A stretch of 64,000 nucleotides of DNA from Calvatia gigantea (GCA_025093985.1 JACAAK010000002.1:3472001-3536000), one strand, 5' to 3'. Shown: positions 22,483 through 34,691, counted from the first letter of the stretch. Translations and numbers: made by a program. The notes: generated by a model from the sequence alone, not told the origin.

Positions 22483-22495
22483 GTATAATCAGACT
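22204..22495 (+). promoter_or_regulatory. Element D promoter and self-priming site
   Basis: TATATAA at 22204-22210 lies 34 bp upstream of AGTCTGATTAT (22238-22248). Two bases after the LTR end is ATAATCAGACT (22485-22495), its exact reverse complement. Spacing and 11-nt length equal those of element A although the sequences are unrelated. Confidence 0.83.
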
Positions 22496-22537
22496 CTACT
22501 CCTCTGTCGTTCCTTTGTCCCCTCACCACTGATTACT

Positions 22538-23935
22538 ATGCCTACCATGACCACCAGGTCACAAACCGCTTCCAAAGCCCGGAAGGTTTCTGTTGCCAGA
22601 AGCCAGAAGGCCACCACACCACTTTCCTATGTCACCCCTCAACGCAAAGCTTCTCCTGTAGTAGCACTCCAAAGAACCCCCGTCGAAGAGGTCTTGCAGG
22701 AAGGGCCCGATCCCGATCATGAAAATGAGGAGAACTGGTTACCCGACCAAGGTGAGAACCAAAATCAGGACCCTTTCGACGAGGGACCCCCAGATCCTGG
22801 TGATGGTGACGATGGTGGTGATGATGGTGAAGCCCCTCCTGACAGTAACACCGGTGATGGCGGTGCCCCAAATCCACAATACTGAGGATTGACAATGGTG
22901 GATGCCATTGCACTTTTGGCTGACAAGTTAGACGATCGGGCCCGTTCTCAGCTGCCCCAAGTACCCCGAACCCCCCGCACCAAGGCCCGTGAACCTAACA
23001 CGTTCAGTGGTGCTAACCCCGAGGAACTCCATCAGTTCCTGTTCCAATGTCGGCTCTACTTTCGCTCCAACCCCTCACTCTTCCCGACTGACAATAATAA
23101 GGTGAACTTCACACTCACCTACTTGACTGATACTGCTCTCCAATGGTTCGAAACAGCTATCGACCAAGAGGAGACTCTTGGCACTGTCCACCCGTGGACC
23201 TCCAACTGGGACCTTTTTGTCCTAGAGCTGAAAACCAATTTCGGGATTGCAGACCCGCGCAGTGAATCCGCCGAGCTCCTAGACAACCTTCGGATGAAAC
23301 ACTCCGACAAAATCACCAACTACAACGTCGAGTTCATGCGGCTGTCGTCACAGCTCAATTGGAATGATGAGGTGCTCTGCCACCGATACTACAAAGGGCT
23401 CCCGGATCGTCTCCAGGACTCCCTGTCCAGTCGCCCCACTGGTAAGCCCACCACCTTCATCCTAATGTGGGAGATTACTCTCCTCTTCGATAACCATTAT
23501 TGGGAGCGTCAGCGTGAAAAGACTCGGGCAAAGTCGGCCGCCAAAACAGCGTCCACTTCTATCAGCAGGAGGCCTGGCCAGAACCCATCCTCTTCCACCA
23601 ACAACACCTACAACACCAGCAGCACCAGCAACAAGCCCAACAACACCAGCAACAAGGGCAACAACTCTAAACCCCTGACATCCACTGCTACCCCCTCTTC
23701 CGCCTCAAAGTCCACTTCGTCGGCGAAGCCTGATTTGACTGACAAGCTCGGCAAGGACAGCAAGCTGACCACCGATGAGCGTAAACGGTGCTTGGACAAC
23801 AACCTCTGTCTGTTCTGCAGAAACGCAGGACACAAGGTGAGTGAGTGCAGGAAGAAAGCTGCCTCGGCCGTGAAGGCTGTGGCCCGACTCGCTGAGGCGG
23901 TCGATAGGAACTCTGATAAGAGTTCGGGAAACTAA
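22538..23935 (+). pseudogene. gag: gag of element D, one in-frame TGA
   Basis: A single frame of about 466 codons starts with M-P-T-M-T-T-R-S-Q-T. The N-terminus is basic then acidic/Pro-rich. A TGA at 22883-22885 (probably CGA) precedes the capsid-like part (TFSGANPEELHQFLFQCRLYF, DTALQWFETA, MKHSDKITNYNVEFMRLSSQ). One zinc knuckle, CLFCRNAGHKVSEC, lies near 23810. It ends TAA at 23935 and overlaps the pol frame by about 12 bases. Confidence 0.88.
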
Positions 23936-26900
23936 GTAGCGGTCCTCGAGACTCTGCACTAGCTGAGGACCACGTTGTACTCACTTGTGCCACAGAGTGT
24001 TTCCAACTCAACACATCCACTCTTTCTGATCCCAACTCCTTTCAACTATCTATCTCCTCCTCGCTCATCCGCTCCCCCTCCGATACCCATTTCAAGGCCC
24101 TCATTGATAGTGGCTCTACACACTGCTTCGTGGATATTGACTTTATCCGCTCTCATGACCTCCCGACCTTGCCCATTCCTCCTGTTGAGCTCCGTCTTTT
24201 TGACGGTTCTTCTAGTGCCTTTATTACTGAACTTGTGAAAATCCCTGTCACCTTTGGCTGTGGTGAATCTATGACTCTGGACTTCTTTGTCACTCGACTC
24301 GACTCTTCTTGCTCTATGGTTCTGGGATATAACTGGCTCACCCGCTACAATCCGTTGATTGACTGGGCCTTGGGCAGTATTACTTTCCAACCACCACAGC
24401 TCGAAATTCCTGTCACTCCTCCCTGTGTTGCGACTGCCACTGCTGCGTCCACACATTCCTTGGTGCCCATTTCGGCCACACCCACTCCCATAGATCCACA
24501 GTCCTCTCTGCCCTCTGGCTCCACGCGTCCCCACATTTCCCTGGTGAACGTTGTTGCATTCCTGTGCGCCACGCGCATTCCTGGTTCAGTTCAATTCAGT
24601 CTTAACCTCAACAACCCGTCGATGTCAGCCGCTTCAGCCGCCATCAATGAGGAACCCGATGATTGGTCTAACATCCCCGAAGCATATCGCGAGTTTGCCG
24701 ACGTTTTCAGTAAAGCAAAGGCCGACATACTTGCCGAACATAGACCCTATGACCTCCAAATCAATCTGGAAGAAGGTGGCCAACCTCCCGTTGGTACCAT
24801 CTACTCTCTGTCCCAGACTAAACTGGAGGCCCTCCATGAATTCATAGAGGAAAACCTTGCCATTGGCTTCATCCGCCCTTCCAACTCCCCTCATGGAGCT
24901 CCAGTCCTTTTTGTCAAGAAGAAGGATGGCTCCCTCCGACTCTGTGTCGACTTCCGAGGTCTCAACTGTATCACGAAGAAGGATCGCTATCCTCTTCCGC
25001 TCATATCTGACCTACTCGACTCTCCACGCAAAGCCCGCATTTACACCAAGATCGACCTCTGCCATATCCAACGCTCAGATTATTGTCGAGACCGACGCAT
25101 CTGACTACGCGCTAGCAGCCATCCTCTCCATCATTACCGAGGATGGTGAAGTTCACCCCATGGCATTCTACTCCCACACCTTCAGTCTGGCCGAGCTGAA
25201 TTATGATACCCACGACAAGGAACTCCTGGCTATATTTGAAGCTTTCAGGATTTGGCGGCACTACTTCAAAGGTGCCCCTCTTGCGATCGATGTTGTTACT
25301 GATCACAAGAATCTAGAATACTTCTGTACCACGAAAATCCTCACCCGCCGACAAGCCCACTAGTCCAAGTTCCTCTCCCAGTTCAACCTCATGATTCGCT
25401 TTCGCCCTGGCCGACTGGGGACAAAACCCGATGCTCTTACTAGATGATGGGACGTCTACCCTAAAGGGGGGAATAATGACTACGCTACAGTCAATCCTCA
25501 CAACTTCAGACCCGTCTTTACTCATGAACAGCTTTCAGCCTCTGTCCGTGCTACATACCTATATGCCCCTTCCCTTCGCGCAGCCACAATCATTGACCTT
25601 GATCAACTCCACTCTGATATCCTCTCAGCTCTCCCGCTTGACCCGTCCACAGCCGCTCACATAGCTAAACCAGAAGGACGATGGTCTGTCGACTCGGCTG
25701 GTTTTCTCCACCTTGATGACAGGATCTACGTCCCTGATGCTAACAAGTTATGACTTCAAGTCTTACAGTACAAACATGATCACATCCTCTCTGGCCACTT
25801 TGGTCAGAACAAGACTCTCGAACTCGTCCGCAGAGACTACACTTGGCCCGACATCCGGTCGGCTGTCAAGGACTTCTGTAAGTCATGCGTCACTTGTATG
25901 CGATCTAAACTGCAGCGCCACAGGCCATACGGACTTCTCAAGCAACTCCCCATCCCTGAACAACCCTGGAACTCTATCTCTATGGACTTCATTGAGAAGC
26001 TCCCTACCTCCTCCGAGTTCGATACTATCCTCGTTATCATCGACAGACTCACCAAACAATCCCTGTTCATTCCTACCCACAACACGATCACATTGGCCGA
26101 GTTGGCCCGACTATTCGTCATTCATGTATTCTCGAAGCACAGTGTTCCCAAACACGTCACGTCCGATCATGGTTCTGAGTTCATCTCGCACTTCTTCCGG
26201 TCGCTTGGAAAAGCACTGGACATGAAGTTGCATTTCACTTCGGGTTACCACCTGGAAGGCAACAGACAGACCGAACGGACCAACCAGACCCTCGAGCAAT
26301 ACATTTGTGTCTACTGCAATTATCAGCAGGACAACTGGGCAGAATTACTTCCACTAGCTGAGTTCGCTTACAACAATGCTCCTAGTGCCACGACTGGTGT
26401 TTCCCCATTCTTCGCTAACAAGGGTTATCACCCAAACATCACAGTATACCCCAAGAGAGATTTAGCTTCTAGACAGGCCCGACAATTCGTTGTCGACCTC
26501 GACGAACTCCACGACATGCTAAAGGCTGAGATCAAGCTTGCTCAAGGATGTTATCAGACATCTGCTGACGCTCACCGACTTCCTTCGCCCGACTTCACTA
26601 TCGGTCAGAAAGTCTTTGTCAAGGCCAAGTTCTTCCGCATGACTCGGCCATCCAAAAAGCTCTCTGAGAAGTATCTCGGTCCTTACGAGATTATAGCACA
26701 ACCCGGTTCTGTTTCATTCACTCTCAGACTCCCTGACTCACTTCGTGCTGTTCACCCAGTGTTCCATGTCTCTATGCTAGAACCTACCACACCCAACACC
26801 TTCGACGGCCGCTCTGAGCCGCCTCCCCTGCCTGTCGCGGTTGAAGGTGAACCAGAGTACGAAATTGCTCACATCGTTGACTTGAAAATCGACCACCGTC

Positions 26901-27061
26901 GAGCTTGCAAGCTTTTGTACAAAGTTATCTGGTTAGGTTATGAAGACACTGAAGAAGAGTTTTCCTGGTTACCTGCTACTGAGCTAGCACATGCGGCTGA
27001 ACTTCTTGCAGACTTTCATTCCTCTTATCCTTCTAAGCCTGGACCTTTGAACCCTCTATGA
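23924..27061 (+). pseudogene. pol: pol of element D: protease, truncated RT, RNase H, integrase, chromodomain
   Basis: Protease [13 protein letters not shown] (about 24105). RT begins ([40 protein letters not shown]) and then jumps at about 25068 directly to RNase H ([16 protein letters not shown]), so the palm with its YxDD motif is gone. RNase H, integrase zinc region (HDHILSGHFGQNKTL...CKSCVTC), core (ISMDFIEKLP, VTSDHGSEF, GNRQTERTNQ) and a divergent chromodomain (LLYKVIWLGYEDTEEEFSW) follow. Further stops are TAG near 25361, TGA at about 25445 and TGA near 25752. The integrase-chromodomain part (25898-27061) is one open frame. Confidence 0.9.
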
Positions 27062-27182
27062 TTTTTTTTCCTTACTTAAATTTCTTTCACACTTCATTCA
27101 CACAGACAAATCAGTTTATTGCACATTATCAACTATCAACAATTATGTAATGTCCAAAATATGAGGAGAAGACGGCCGCGGA

Positions 27183-28333
27183 TCACTGGGCAGTTTCACC
27201 CAACTCAGCCGCTTCCTCTACTTCTTCCTCCTTTTCCTCTTCACTCTTGTTTCCATTGTCTTCCTCCATCTCCATTACTACCTCCATTTCCTCCTGGGTT
27301 TCACCCAGCGTGCGGGCCTCCTCGTTGTCATCCTCATTGTCATCATCATCGTCAGCCAGCCCCAGGGCATCCATCACCTGCTGAACCATCAGTCCAATGC
27401 TGCACTGATACCTGCCGTTCTTGATGACTGCGGCCTCAACATTCCTCCCGAGCTCATTCGCCCGCTCCAGCCGCAGCAACTGCTCCTCTCCAACCTCAAT
27501 CAGCCTATCCGTCCTCACCCCCTGATCCTCCATAATGGACGCGATCCGCTCCAGGATATCGTTTTGGTGAGTAAGGAGAGCCGCAAGTTGATCATTGCTG
27601 ACCCGAGATACTTGAGTGGCGACAGTGATTGGCCGATGACAGGCGGATGGAAGGCAACAAGCCTTCTTCGACAGTGAACATTCGAGGCACTTGGTGACCT
27701 CGCAACTAGAATGGCCATTAGCACAATCACTGGGAAGCTAAGTGCCACTTACCTTGACGTCGACTCCCTGATTGTGCAAGGATCGCCATTGTCGAGACAT
27801 CGCTTGCACTTATTATGGCCACCCATCTTGACCTTCTTTCCGTCGACTGCAGGTGGCTCGTCCTCACCCGATTCCCTCCAGTCTGGGTCTGGCTTGCCCC
27901 CGAAATCCAACTCTTCATCGACGCATCTCCTTTTCAATGATGGCGGTGCCTTCCCAACCCACTCCTTCGTGATCCTCCATTGACATCGCTTCTCAGCCGT
28001 TATCTTCTTATCCGCTTCATCAGCGGCCTTATGCTTTCCTTCGTGTCTGCTCGCCCGCACCAACTCCTCATGTTGCTCCTCCTCCCGTGCCACTCGTTCC
28101 TCACGTTCCTTCCTCTCCCACTCCTCTTGCTCCTCTTGCTCCTTCTTTTCCCGTGCTTCTCGTTCCACCCATTCTTGCCTCTCTTGCTCCTCGTTCTCCT
28201 CCAATTCGTGCAGCTCGCGTTCGGCCTGCCGTTCCGCCTCCTCCTGTCTTTCCAGTTCGAGTCGCTTGCGTTCACACATGGCCTCTAACTCGGCCCGTTT
28301 CTCTGCAGCAGTTTTCTTGGTAGGGCTAGACAT
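27183..28333 (-). CDS. Spliced antisense gene inside element D: coiled-coil, Cys-rich, acidic-tail protein
   Basis: Two exons on the minus strand, 28333-27753 and 27705-27183, joined by a 47-bp intron with GTAAGT donor and CTAG acceptor, give 367 residues. Residues about 5-115 are a highly charged Glu/Arg coiled coil. Next comes a basic stretch and a cysteine cluster that straddles the splice: C-X2-C-X6-C before the intron, then C-X4-C-X2-C-X6-C after it, reminiscent of fungal zinc-cluster spacing. The C-terminus is a run of Asp/Glu (DDDDDNEDDNEE and EEEKEEEVEE). It lies opposite to gag/pol, after the pol stop and before the 3' LTR. Both exons are free of stops although gag and pol of the same element are broken. 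It could be a nuclear accessory protein or a captured host gene; function unknown. Confidence 0.78.
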
Positions 28334-28484
28334 GGTAGTGGTCGAGGTGGTGGTGGTTAGAGAAGAGAATGGGACTGTAAAATTTCCAAGGTGACGAAAT
28401 TTACATGCACCATCAAAAGTCTAATTGGAGATTCCCACGGTCCAATTTCACGGCCTCAAGGGCTCGGCCCTAATGGGGGGATAC

Positions 28485-29032
28485 TGTCATGACCTGCGCA
28501 CGTTCGCCCGCTCTCACCTGCTTCCCCCGCTCGTAGTCATCGTTACCTTAGTCCGGCTGCATTGGGTTGCTGTTCATTCTTTCTGTCAGTCGGTCCGATA
28601 TCCTGTTTTCTATATTAATCTCTATCCCCTTCAACTTCTCCACTATCACCTTATAGTTAAAACTTGATTCTGGTGTCTTGTTAGGCGGCCGCCCTCGGCG
28701 GCCGTCCATTCTTCGTTCACCATTACTTTCGTACTTCCCGCTTTTCAGACTAGTATATAAACCTAGTCCCCACACTTGTAAATCCTTAGTCTGATTATCG
28801 ACCACGATTACGCCCTCTGATTCTGTTCCTCTCTGTCTCTGTTCCTCCGACCCTCTGACCCCACTCCCTCCTGAAATATGGACTTCGACGACAGCAGGAA
28901 GGCGCAACACATACGTTGAAGCCACTGAGTCCAAATCTCGTACTTGTCTGAATTCACCCGCTCCGTACGTTCTCACCCGACGTCACCTGGCGGCTAACCT
29001 CAGCTGATATCCCGTGTAACCCGATCGTAACA
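28485..29032 (+). repeat. 3' LTR of element D (548 bp)
   Basis: Preceded by polypurine AATGGGGGGATAC and followed by TSD CCTTG. Confidence 0.94.
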
Positions 29033-29037
29033 CCTTG

Positions 29038-29229
29038 ACCAGACGTTTCATGTAGTTACTCCATCCGTTCAACCGGATAGCCTTAGACATATTTAAGCGT
29101 ATATACACCCTGCTGTATTTGGTACGCTTAACCACCTTCTGTTCTCTTCCCCTTACTCACCCTCAAGACTTAGCCAGAGCTGCAACCTGAGGTCTAAACC
29201 GACTAAGGTCGTAACATTTGGTTAAGCGT
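29038..29229 (+). repeat. 5' LTR of element E, second part, with self-priming PBS
   Basis: The LTR resumes after D and ends GTAACA at 29216. Predicted start ACGCTTAACCA at 29124-29134; PBS TGGTTAAGCGT at 29219-29229, two bases past the LTR. This is the same covariant form as in element B. Confidence 0.88.
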
Positions 29230-29297
29230 CACCACCTCACCTTGCAAGAAATAGAGTTGGAAAAGACTCGAACCACGACAAACCCAGGAGCCATTAT

Positions 29298-30290
29298 ATG
29301 AGCTCGAACCCCAACGAATACAGAGAACCCCAGCTCAAAGTCACGGACAACGAGCTCGAAACAGACAGCGAAACCGACTCATCAGATGAAGAAGCAAAGA
29401 ACCCCGAAGTACCTGCAATGGTTGTAACAAACAATGAACCCGGAGACATCACACAAGGAGTAAACCCAACAGGAGTAGAAGCAGTTATATCAGAACTCTT
29501 CAACGAACTCGACATAGCAGAAGAACAGTTAGGACAACCGGAGAACCAAGACACCGAAACAGAAACAGAATCAGGAAATTCAGAAATGACGGACAATACT
29601 GCACCCACCACAGCACCTAGCACAAAGGGACTCATACCCGACCCAGGGTTCTTCGATGGAACCCGAACTAAATTCGACGACTGGTGGAGAGCCATGACAC
29701 TCTTCATGAAATTTAACAAAGTCGCCACGGCAGACGACAAAGCCATAGCAGTCTTAGCCGGACTGAGGGGAGGAACAGCAGGAGCATATGCAGCAATGAA
29801 AGCACCACAAATTCTGGAAGGAGAAGACTCCATGGACTGGAAAGTCTTTGCCGAAGAATTCAAATGAACCTTTTTGGACGATGCCATGAACACAAAGGCG
29901 GAATGGCAGATCGAAAAATTCAAACAAGGAAATAGGAACACAGCCGACTACCTCATTGAATTTGAAGTACTCAAAAATAAGGCAAAAACTGACAACCGAC
30001 ATGCCATGTTCTTGCTGCGAAAAAACGCCTGACAAGATATTATCCATACCACCACAGGCTACCCTCCAGCCGCTCGACCTGACATGTACCCAGAATGGAA
30101 GGAGGCCATATTAGCAGTCGGACAGGGATATGAGGCATCTGAATACCGAGGAGATAAGAAGACTAACTCGGAAACCACTTATGGAGGAATGGGAGAACCC
30201 ATGGAGATAGGAAGCAGGTGACACATATTCAATGCAAAAGGGGAACCTAAGTGCTATAACTGCGGAATATTCGGACACATGCCCAAAGGA
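29298..30290 (+). pseudogene. gag: gag of element E, broken
   Basis: Same start and acidic N-terminus as B (M-S-S-N-P-N-E-Y-R-E-P). Open to 29867, then TGA in place of the R of E-F-K-R-T-F. The first zinc knuckle is cut within CYNCGIFGHM at about 30285, where the frame jumps into pol. Confidence 0.9.
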
Positions 30291-33200
30291 CTGCAAATTC
30301 CCGCACCAGAACATCCAGGTAACAGACAGGATCTGAAGCATGGCCACCACTGAAGACATATGGGAAGAAGAAGAAGAACCCGACCCCACCGAGCCATCAG
30401 ACCTACCAGACTATGTCCGACCATTCACACATCTATTCAATAAAACCACATTTGACAAACTACCCAAACGAACGGAATGGGACCATGAGATAATCCTAAC
30501 AGAAGACACACCCAAAGAAATCAATGCAGGAACTTACAACATGATGATCAAGGAACAAGATGAACTCAAAGCATTTGTTAAAGAAAACCTCGAGTCAGGA
30601 CAAATACGACCGTCGAAGTCACCATACACCGCACCCACCTTTTTCATCCCCAAAAAGGATGGCTCAAAACGACTCATTCAAGACTACCGACGGTTGAATA
30701 ACGTAGTTGTTAAAGACAAAACACCGCTACCTCGAATTGGAGAAGTCATTGACAAATTAGGAAAAGCCAAATACTTCAACAAACTAGACATCATTTGGGG
30801 CTACAACAACGTCCGCATCAAAGAAGGAGATGAGTGGAAAGCAGCCTTCCTAACCAATGAAGGACTATTCGAACCCACGGTCATGTTCTTTGGTCTTAGC
30901 AATTCACCAGGAATGTTCTCAAGAATGATGGCAAGCATCTTTCGAGACCTGTTACGCAACAGAGATATAGTAAACTACATGGACGACTTTGCAATCCCAG
31001 GCGACACCAAAGAACAACTGTGAGAACGAATGATCCGATTCCTAGAAAGAGCGGCCGAGCACAACCTATGCTTCAAACGATCCAAATGCATTTTCAACGC
31101 CGAAGAAATCCCAATGCTAGGAGTAACAGTAGGATACGGACGCATCAAAATGGAGGCCAAAAAAGTAAAATCGGTACGAGAATGGCCCCAACCACACAAC
31201 AAAAAAGAAATAGAAAGATTCCTCGGTTTCGCCAACTACTACCGCTGATTTATAAAAAACTTCAGCAAGATAGCAGCCCCATTGAACAAACTAAAAGGAT
31301 CAGAAGAGTGGGAATGGAGAGAAGAACAACAATCTGCATTCGATGAACTAAAACAATGAATCACAGAAGAACCCACCCTAACACTGCCCCAAAGACAAGG
31401 TCAATTCCGAGTAGAAGTCGATGCATCGAACTACGCATTAGGGGGAGTACTCTCACAAGAACAAAATTCAAAATGGCACCCAATCGCATTCACATCCCAT
31501 ACACTATCACTGGCGGAACAAAATTATGAAATCTATGACAAGGAGTTGCTGGCCATCATGCACGCATTAAAAGAATGGTGACACTACCTACTGGATGCAG
31601 AAGAGAAATTCGAAATCTGGACTAACCACAAGAACCTGAAATACTATAGGGAGCCCCAAAAACTAAACAGCCAACAAGCAAGATGGTACCTACGGCTACA
31701 AGATTACGATTTCATACTGCGCCACATACCAGGAAAAATGAATACAAAAGTGGACCTTCTCTCCAGAATCTACCAAGAACCAGACCAAGAAGAAGAAAAA
31801 CTAGTCACCATGATCCGAGATGCCTGGTGAATGGGCAAAAAGGACGACGAACCATGGGAAGAAACCATCCTACTCCATGCCGAACTATTTATGGAACCAA
31901 CCTTCAAAGAACGAATCAAGGAGAACAAAAGAAGAGAAACTGCCATCACCAAGAAAATATGCGACCAAGACCCTGACATCACCAAACACGACAGAATAAT
32001 CTACAAAAATACCAGCATATACGTACCACCTGAACCGGCACTCAGAGAGGAAATACTACACCAATACCACGATGCTCCTGACGTAGGACACCCGGGACAA
32101 CACCAAATGATCGAGTTGGTGACCAGAGATTACTGGTGGCCGGCAATCCGAACAGACGTTCAAAAGTACATCAGAGGTTGCCAGAGTTGCCAATGAAATA
32201 AGCCACGCAAGACACCTCTGAAGATGCCTCTACACCCGCTCCCCATCCCCAACGGTCCATGGGAAGAAGTAAGCATCGACCTCATTGGGCCACTGCCCAA
32301 ATCAGAGGGAAAGGACACCATCCTAGTCATTGTCGATCGATTCTCAAAAATGATACGACTCATAGTGACAAGAACGGATGTTTCCTCAAAAAAACTAGCA
32401 CAACACTACTGGGACGAAATATGGAAGCTACACGGAATGCTGAGGAAAGTCCTTAGTGACCGAGGACCACAGTTTGCATCCAAATTCACCGGCGAACTAT
32501 TCAAAGGACTAGGGATAGAACGAAACCTGTCAACGGCCTACCACCCACAAACCGACGGACAAACAGAAAGGATCAACAGAGAGGTCAAAACATACTTGAG
32601 GATATACTGCAACTACAACCAAAACGACTGGACAAAATGGCTACCCATGGCCGAATTCCAATACAACGACAAGAAACACAGCGGCACACAGGCGACACCA
32701 TTCTACCTAAACTACGGCAGACACCCCTGGAAAGGAAAGGAAAACAGAACGACGAACAACCCTAGCAGTACGGAGTTCCTAAAACAGCTCCAAAACGCAA
32801 GAAATAACGCCGCTTCCGCCCTACGATCATATCAAGAAAAGATGAAACAGACACATGATAACAGCAAAATGAACACGAGGACATACCAGATCAACGATGA
32901 GGTATGGTTAGAAAACACCAACATCCATACCAATCAGCCATCAAAGAAGCTAGGCCAGAAAAGGTATGGACCTTTCCGAATTAAGGAAAAAATAGGAGAA
33001 GCGGCATATCGGCTAGCGATACCAGAAGGATGGGCCATCCACGATGTATTCAACGAACAGTTGTTAACCCCGACACAGAAAGCATCATTCCACATCCAGA
33101 AAGAAGCACTAGCGCCCGAGCCAATGATCATCAACAACGAAGAGGAGTATGAAGTAGAAGAAGTCTGAGGGAAACGATGAAAAGGAAGGGGATATCAATT

Positions 33201-33384
33201 CCTTATACACTGGAAAGAATACAGCAACGAAGAAGATACATGGACAGCGGAGTCCAATTTGCAAAATGCCCGAGATGCAATAGCGGAGTACCACAAAAGG
33301 CATCTGGAGGATACCTATAAAAAGGGGAGCAAGAAATCCAGAAAGCCATCAACCAAGTCAACCCCCAGACAGAAATACTAGCCA
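30291..33384 (+). pseudogene. pol: pol of element E lacking protease
   Basis: It begins within the region between protease and RT, after the deletion. RT with YMDD (about 30980) is open from 30340 to 31023. RNase H, integrase (VSIDLIGPLP, VLSDRGPQF, DGQTERINRE) and the chromodomain are all recognisable. TGA codons replace arginines, for example near 31248, 31357, 31579, 32194 and 33166. The TGA after Y-Y-R before F-I-K-N is shared with element B. Confidence 0.9.
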
Positions 33385-33387
33385 AAC

Positions 33388-34374
33388 ATGTCCTCCCAAG
33401 CCAACCGCATCTCTATCAACTCCCTCATCCACCCCAACCCGACCACAATCTCCTCAGTCCCCCTCCCAAAACCAGGCAACAGCCACGCGCCCGCACCCCA
33501 AGGTACCCGTTATAACCTTGCAACCACCCCGTCCCCTGCACAAGGACTCCTCAAGGCCCTCCTCAAAGATGTCAACAAAGCCACAAATGACGAAGTGGAA
33601 ACAATCACGGCCCAAAACAAACAACTCGCAGTAAACCGTCACATCACCCTCGCCACCGCTTGCATCACCTTCGCAGACATGTACGCTGGGTTTGCCAACG
33701 CATCATCCTCCACAAGCCAGCATATCCCCGCCATCTTCCACGCATTAGAACTATCCACCCTTATACCCAGTGAACAAAACTGGGTTCACAGTCTTCAGAG
33801 TCGTGTTGACCTTGCTCTAGAGGTATTCAACCACCTCGATATCGCTGACATCTTCTTAGAACTCGCAGACATCGCTATGAACTTACTAGGACGTGACAAA
33901 ACCACAGAAGATCCAGACATCGATCAACTCGTTACACGCATCGGAATCACTCTCGCCGACCTACACACCACCATCCGTTCCCCACCAGCCAAATGAGCAG
34001 ACATGCCCATGGACGAAGAAACCACCGTCTCAATGAAGGAGGAAGTCAACGCACTCCGACGATTCATAAAGACCATCACTCCACCACAGATCGTATCAGT
34101 TTTTCTCCCACCAACAAGATTCCGCACTGTACTACCAGGCCAAGAAAAGGACCAACATTATTGGAAAGCAATAGTCAAGAGTTACTGGGACAACTCAACC
34201 GTCACCGAGTTCCCCTTCAACGGAGTCCCAGTCCCTATCCATCAAGATGGCCGCAGCCACTTGCCCGTCTTCTTCGCATGCTCCAACGAAGGGAAGTACC
34301 TCATCGGAGCCACCAAGAAAGCCCTCGCCGCAGCCGTAGTAAATGGAGAGTTCAACGAACTTCCTGAGGCATGA
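33388..34374 (+). pseudogene. ORF3 of element E with one in-frame TGA
   Basis: Colinear with the intact ORF3 of B over all 328 codons. The only stop is TGA at about 33994-33996, at the R of K-R-A-D. It starts shortly after the chromodomain tail and ends F-N-E-L-P-E-A, 18 bp before the 3' LTR. This is the best-preserved second copy and useful for comparing substitution patterns. Confidence 0.88.
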
Positions 34375-34392
34375 AGTCTAATTGGAGGGTAT

Positions 34393-34691
34393 TGTTATGA
34401 GTTTTCACCGATCATAACACGTTCCGTGCCATTCTACATTCCTAACTATCTGCGTACCTGTTTCAGTCCAGCGCCCTCCGAAGATATGACTCGTACCAAC
34501 TACCACGCCTTGACCGGATGTTTCATGTAGTTACTCCATCTATTCAACTGGATAGCCTTAGACATATTTAAGCGTACATACACCCTGCTGTATTTGGTAC
34601 GCTTAACCACCTTCTGTTCTCTTCCCCTTACTCGCCCTCAAGACTTAGCCAGAGCTGCAACCTGAGGTCTAAACTGACTAAGGTTGTAACA
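34393..34691 (+). repeat. 3' LTR of element E (299 bp)
   Basis: TGTTATGAGT...TGTAACA, preceded by AATTGGAGGGTAT. Confidence 0.92.

Larger units (their letters stand above)
21935..29032 (+). mobile_element. Gypsy element D with antisense gene (7.1 kb)
   Basis: 548-bp LTRs (21935-22482 and 28485-29032; TGTCATGACC...CGTAACA) and a perfect TSD CCTTG (21930-21934 and 29033-29037). It is a different family from A-C/E/H. It has gag with one CCHC knuckle, pol with a large deletion of the RT core, a divergent chromodomain at the pol end, and a spliced antisense gene between pol and the 3' LTR. The LTRs differ at roughly a dozen positions, mostly C/T or G/A. Confidence 0.95.
21815..34691 (+). mobile_element. 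Chromovirus E, decayed, 5' LTR split by element D
   Basis: Plus-strand copy of the main family: 5' LTR 21815-21934 plus 29038-29216, gag, pol, ORF3, 3' LTR 34393-34691 (299 bp each when rejoined). The outer flanks CCGAG and TTGGC do not match. Either it has lost its TSD by recombination or the left flank was replaced. About 0.6 kb covering the second zinc knuckle and protease is deleted. Confidence 0.9.

Noticed and set aside
22889..23935. Separate second gag-like gene starting at 22889
   Set aside because: It is in the same frame as the upstream ORF (22538-22885) and separated by a single TGA, so it is one gag with a nonsense codon.
27119..27424. Plus-strand ORF rich in Pro/His downstream of pol in element D
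   Set aside because: Shadow of the acidic tail of the antisense gene on the opposite strand.
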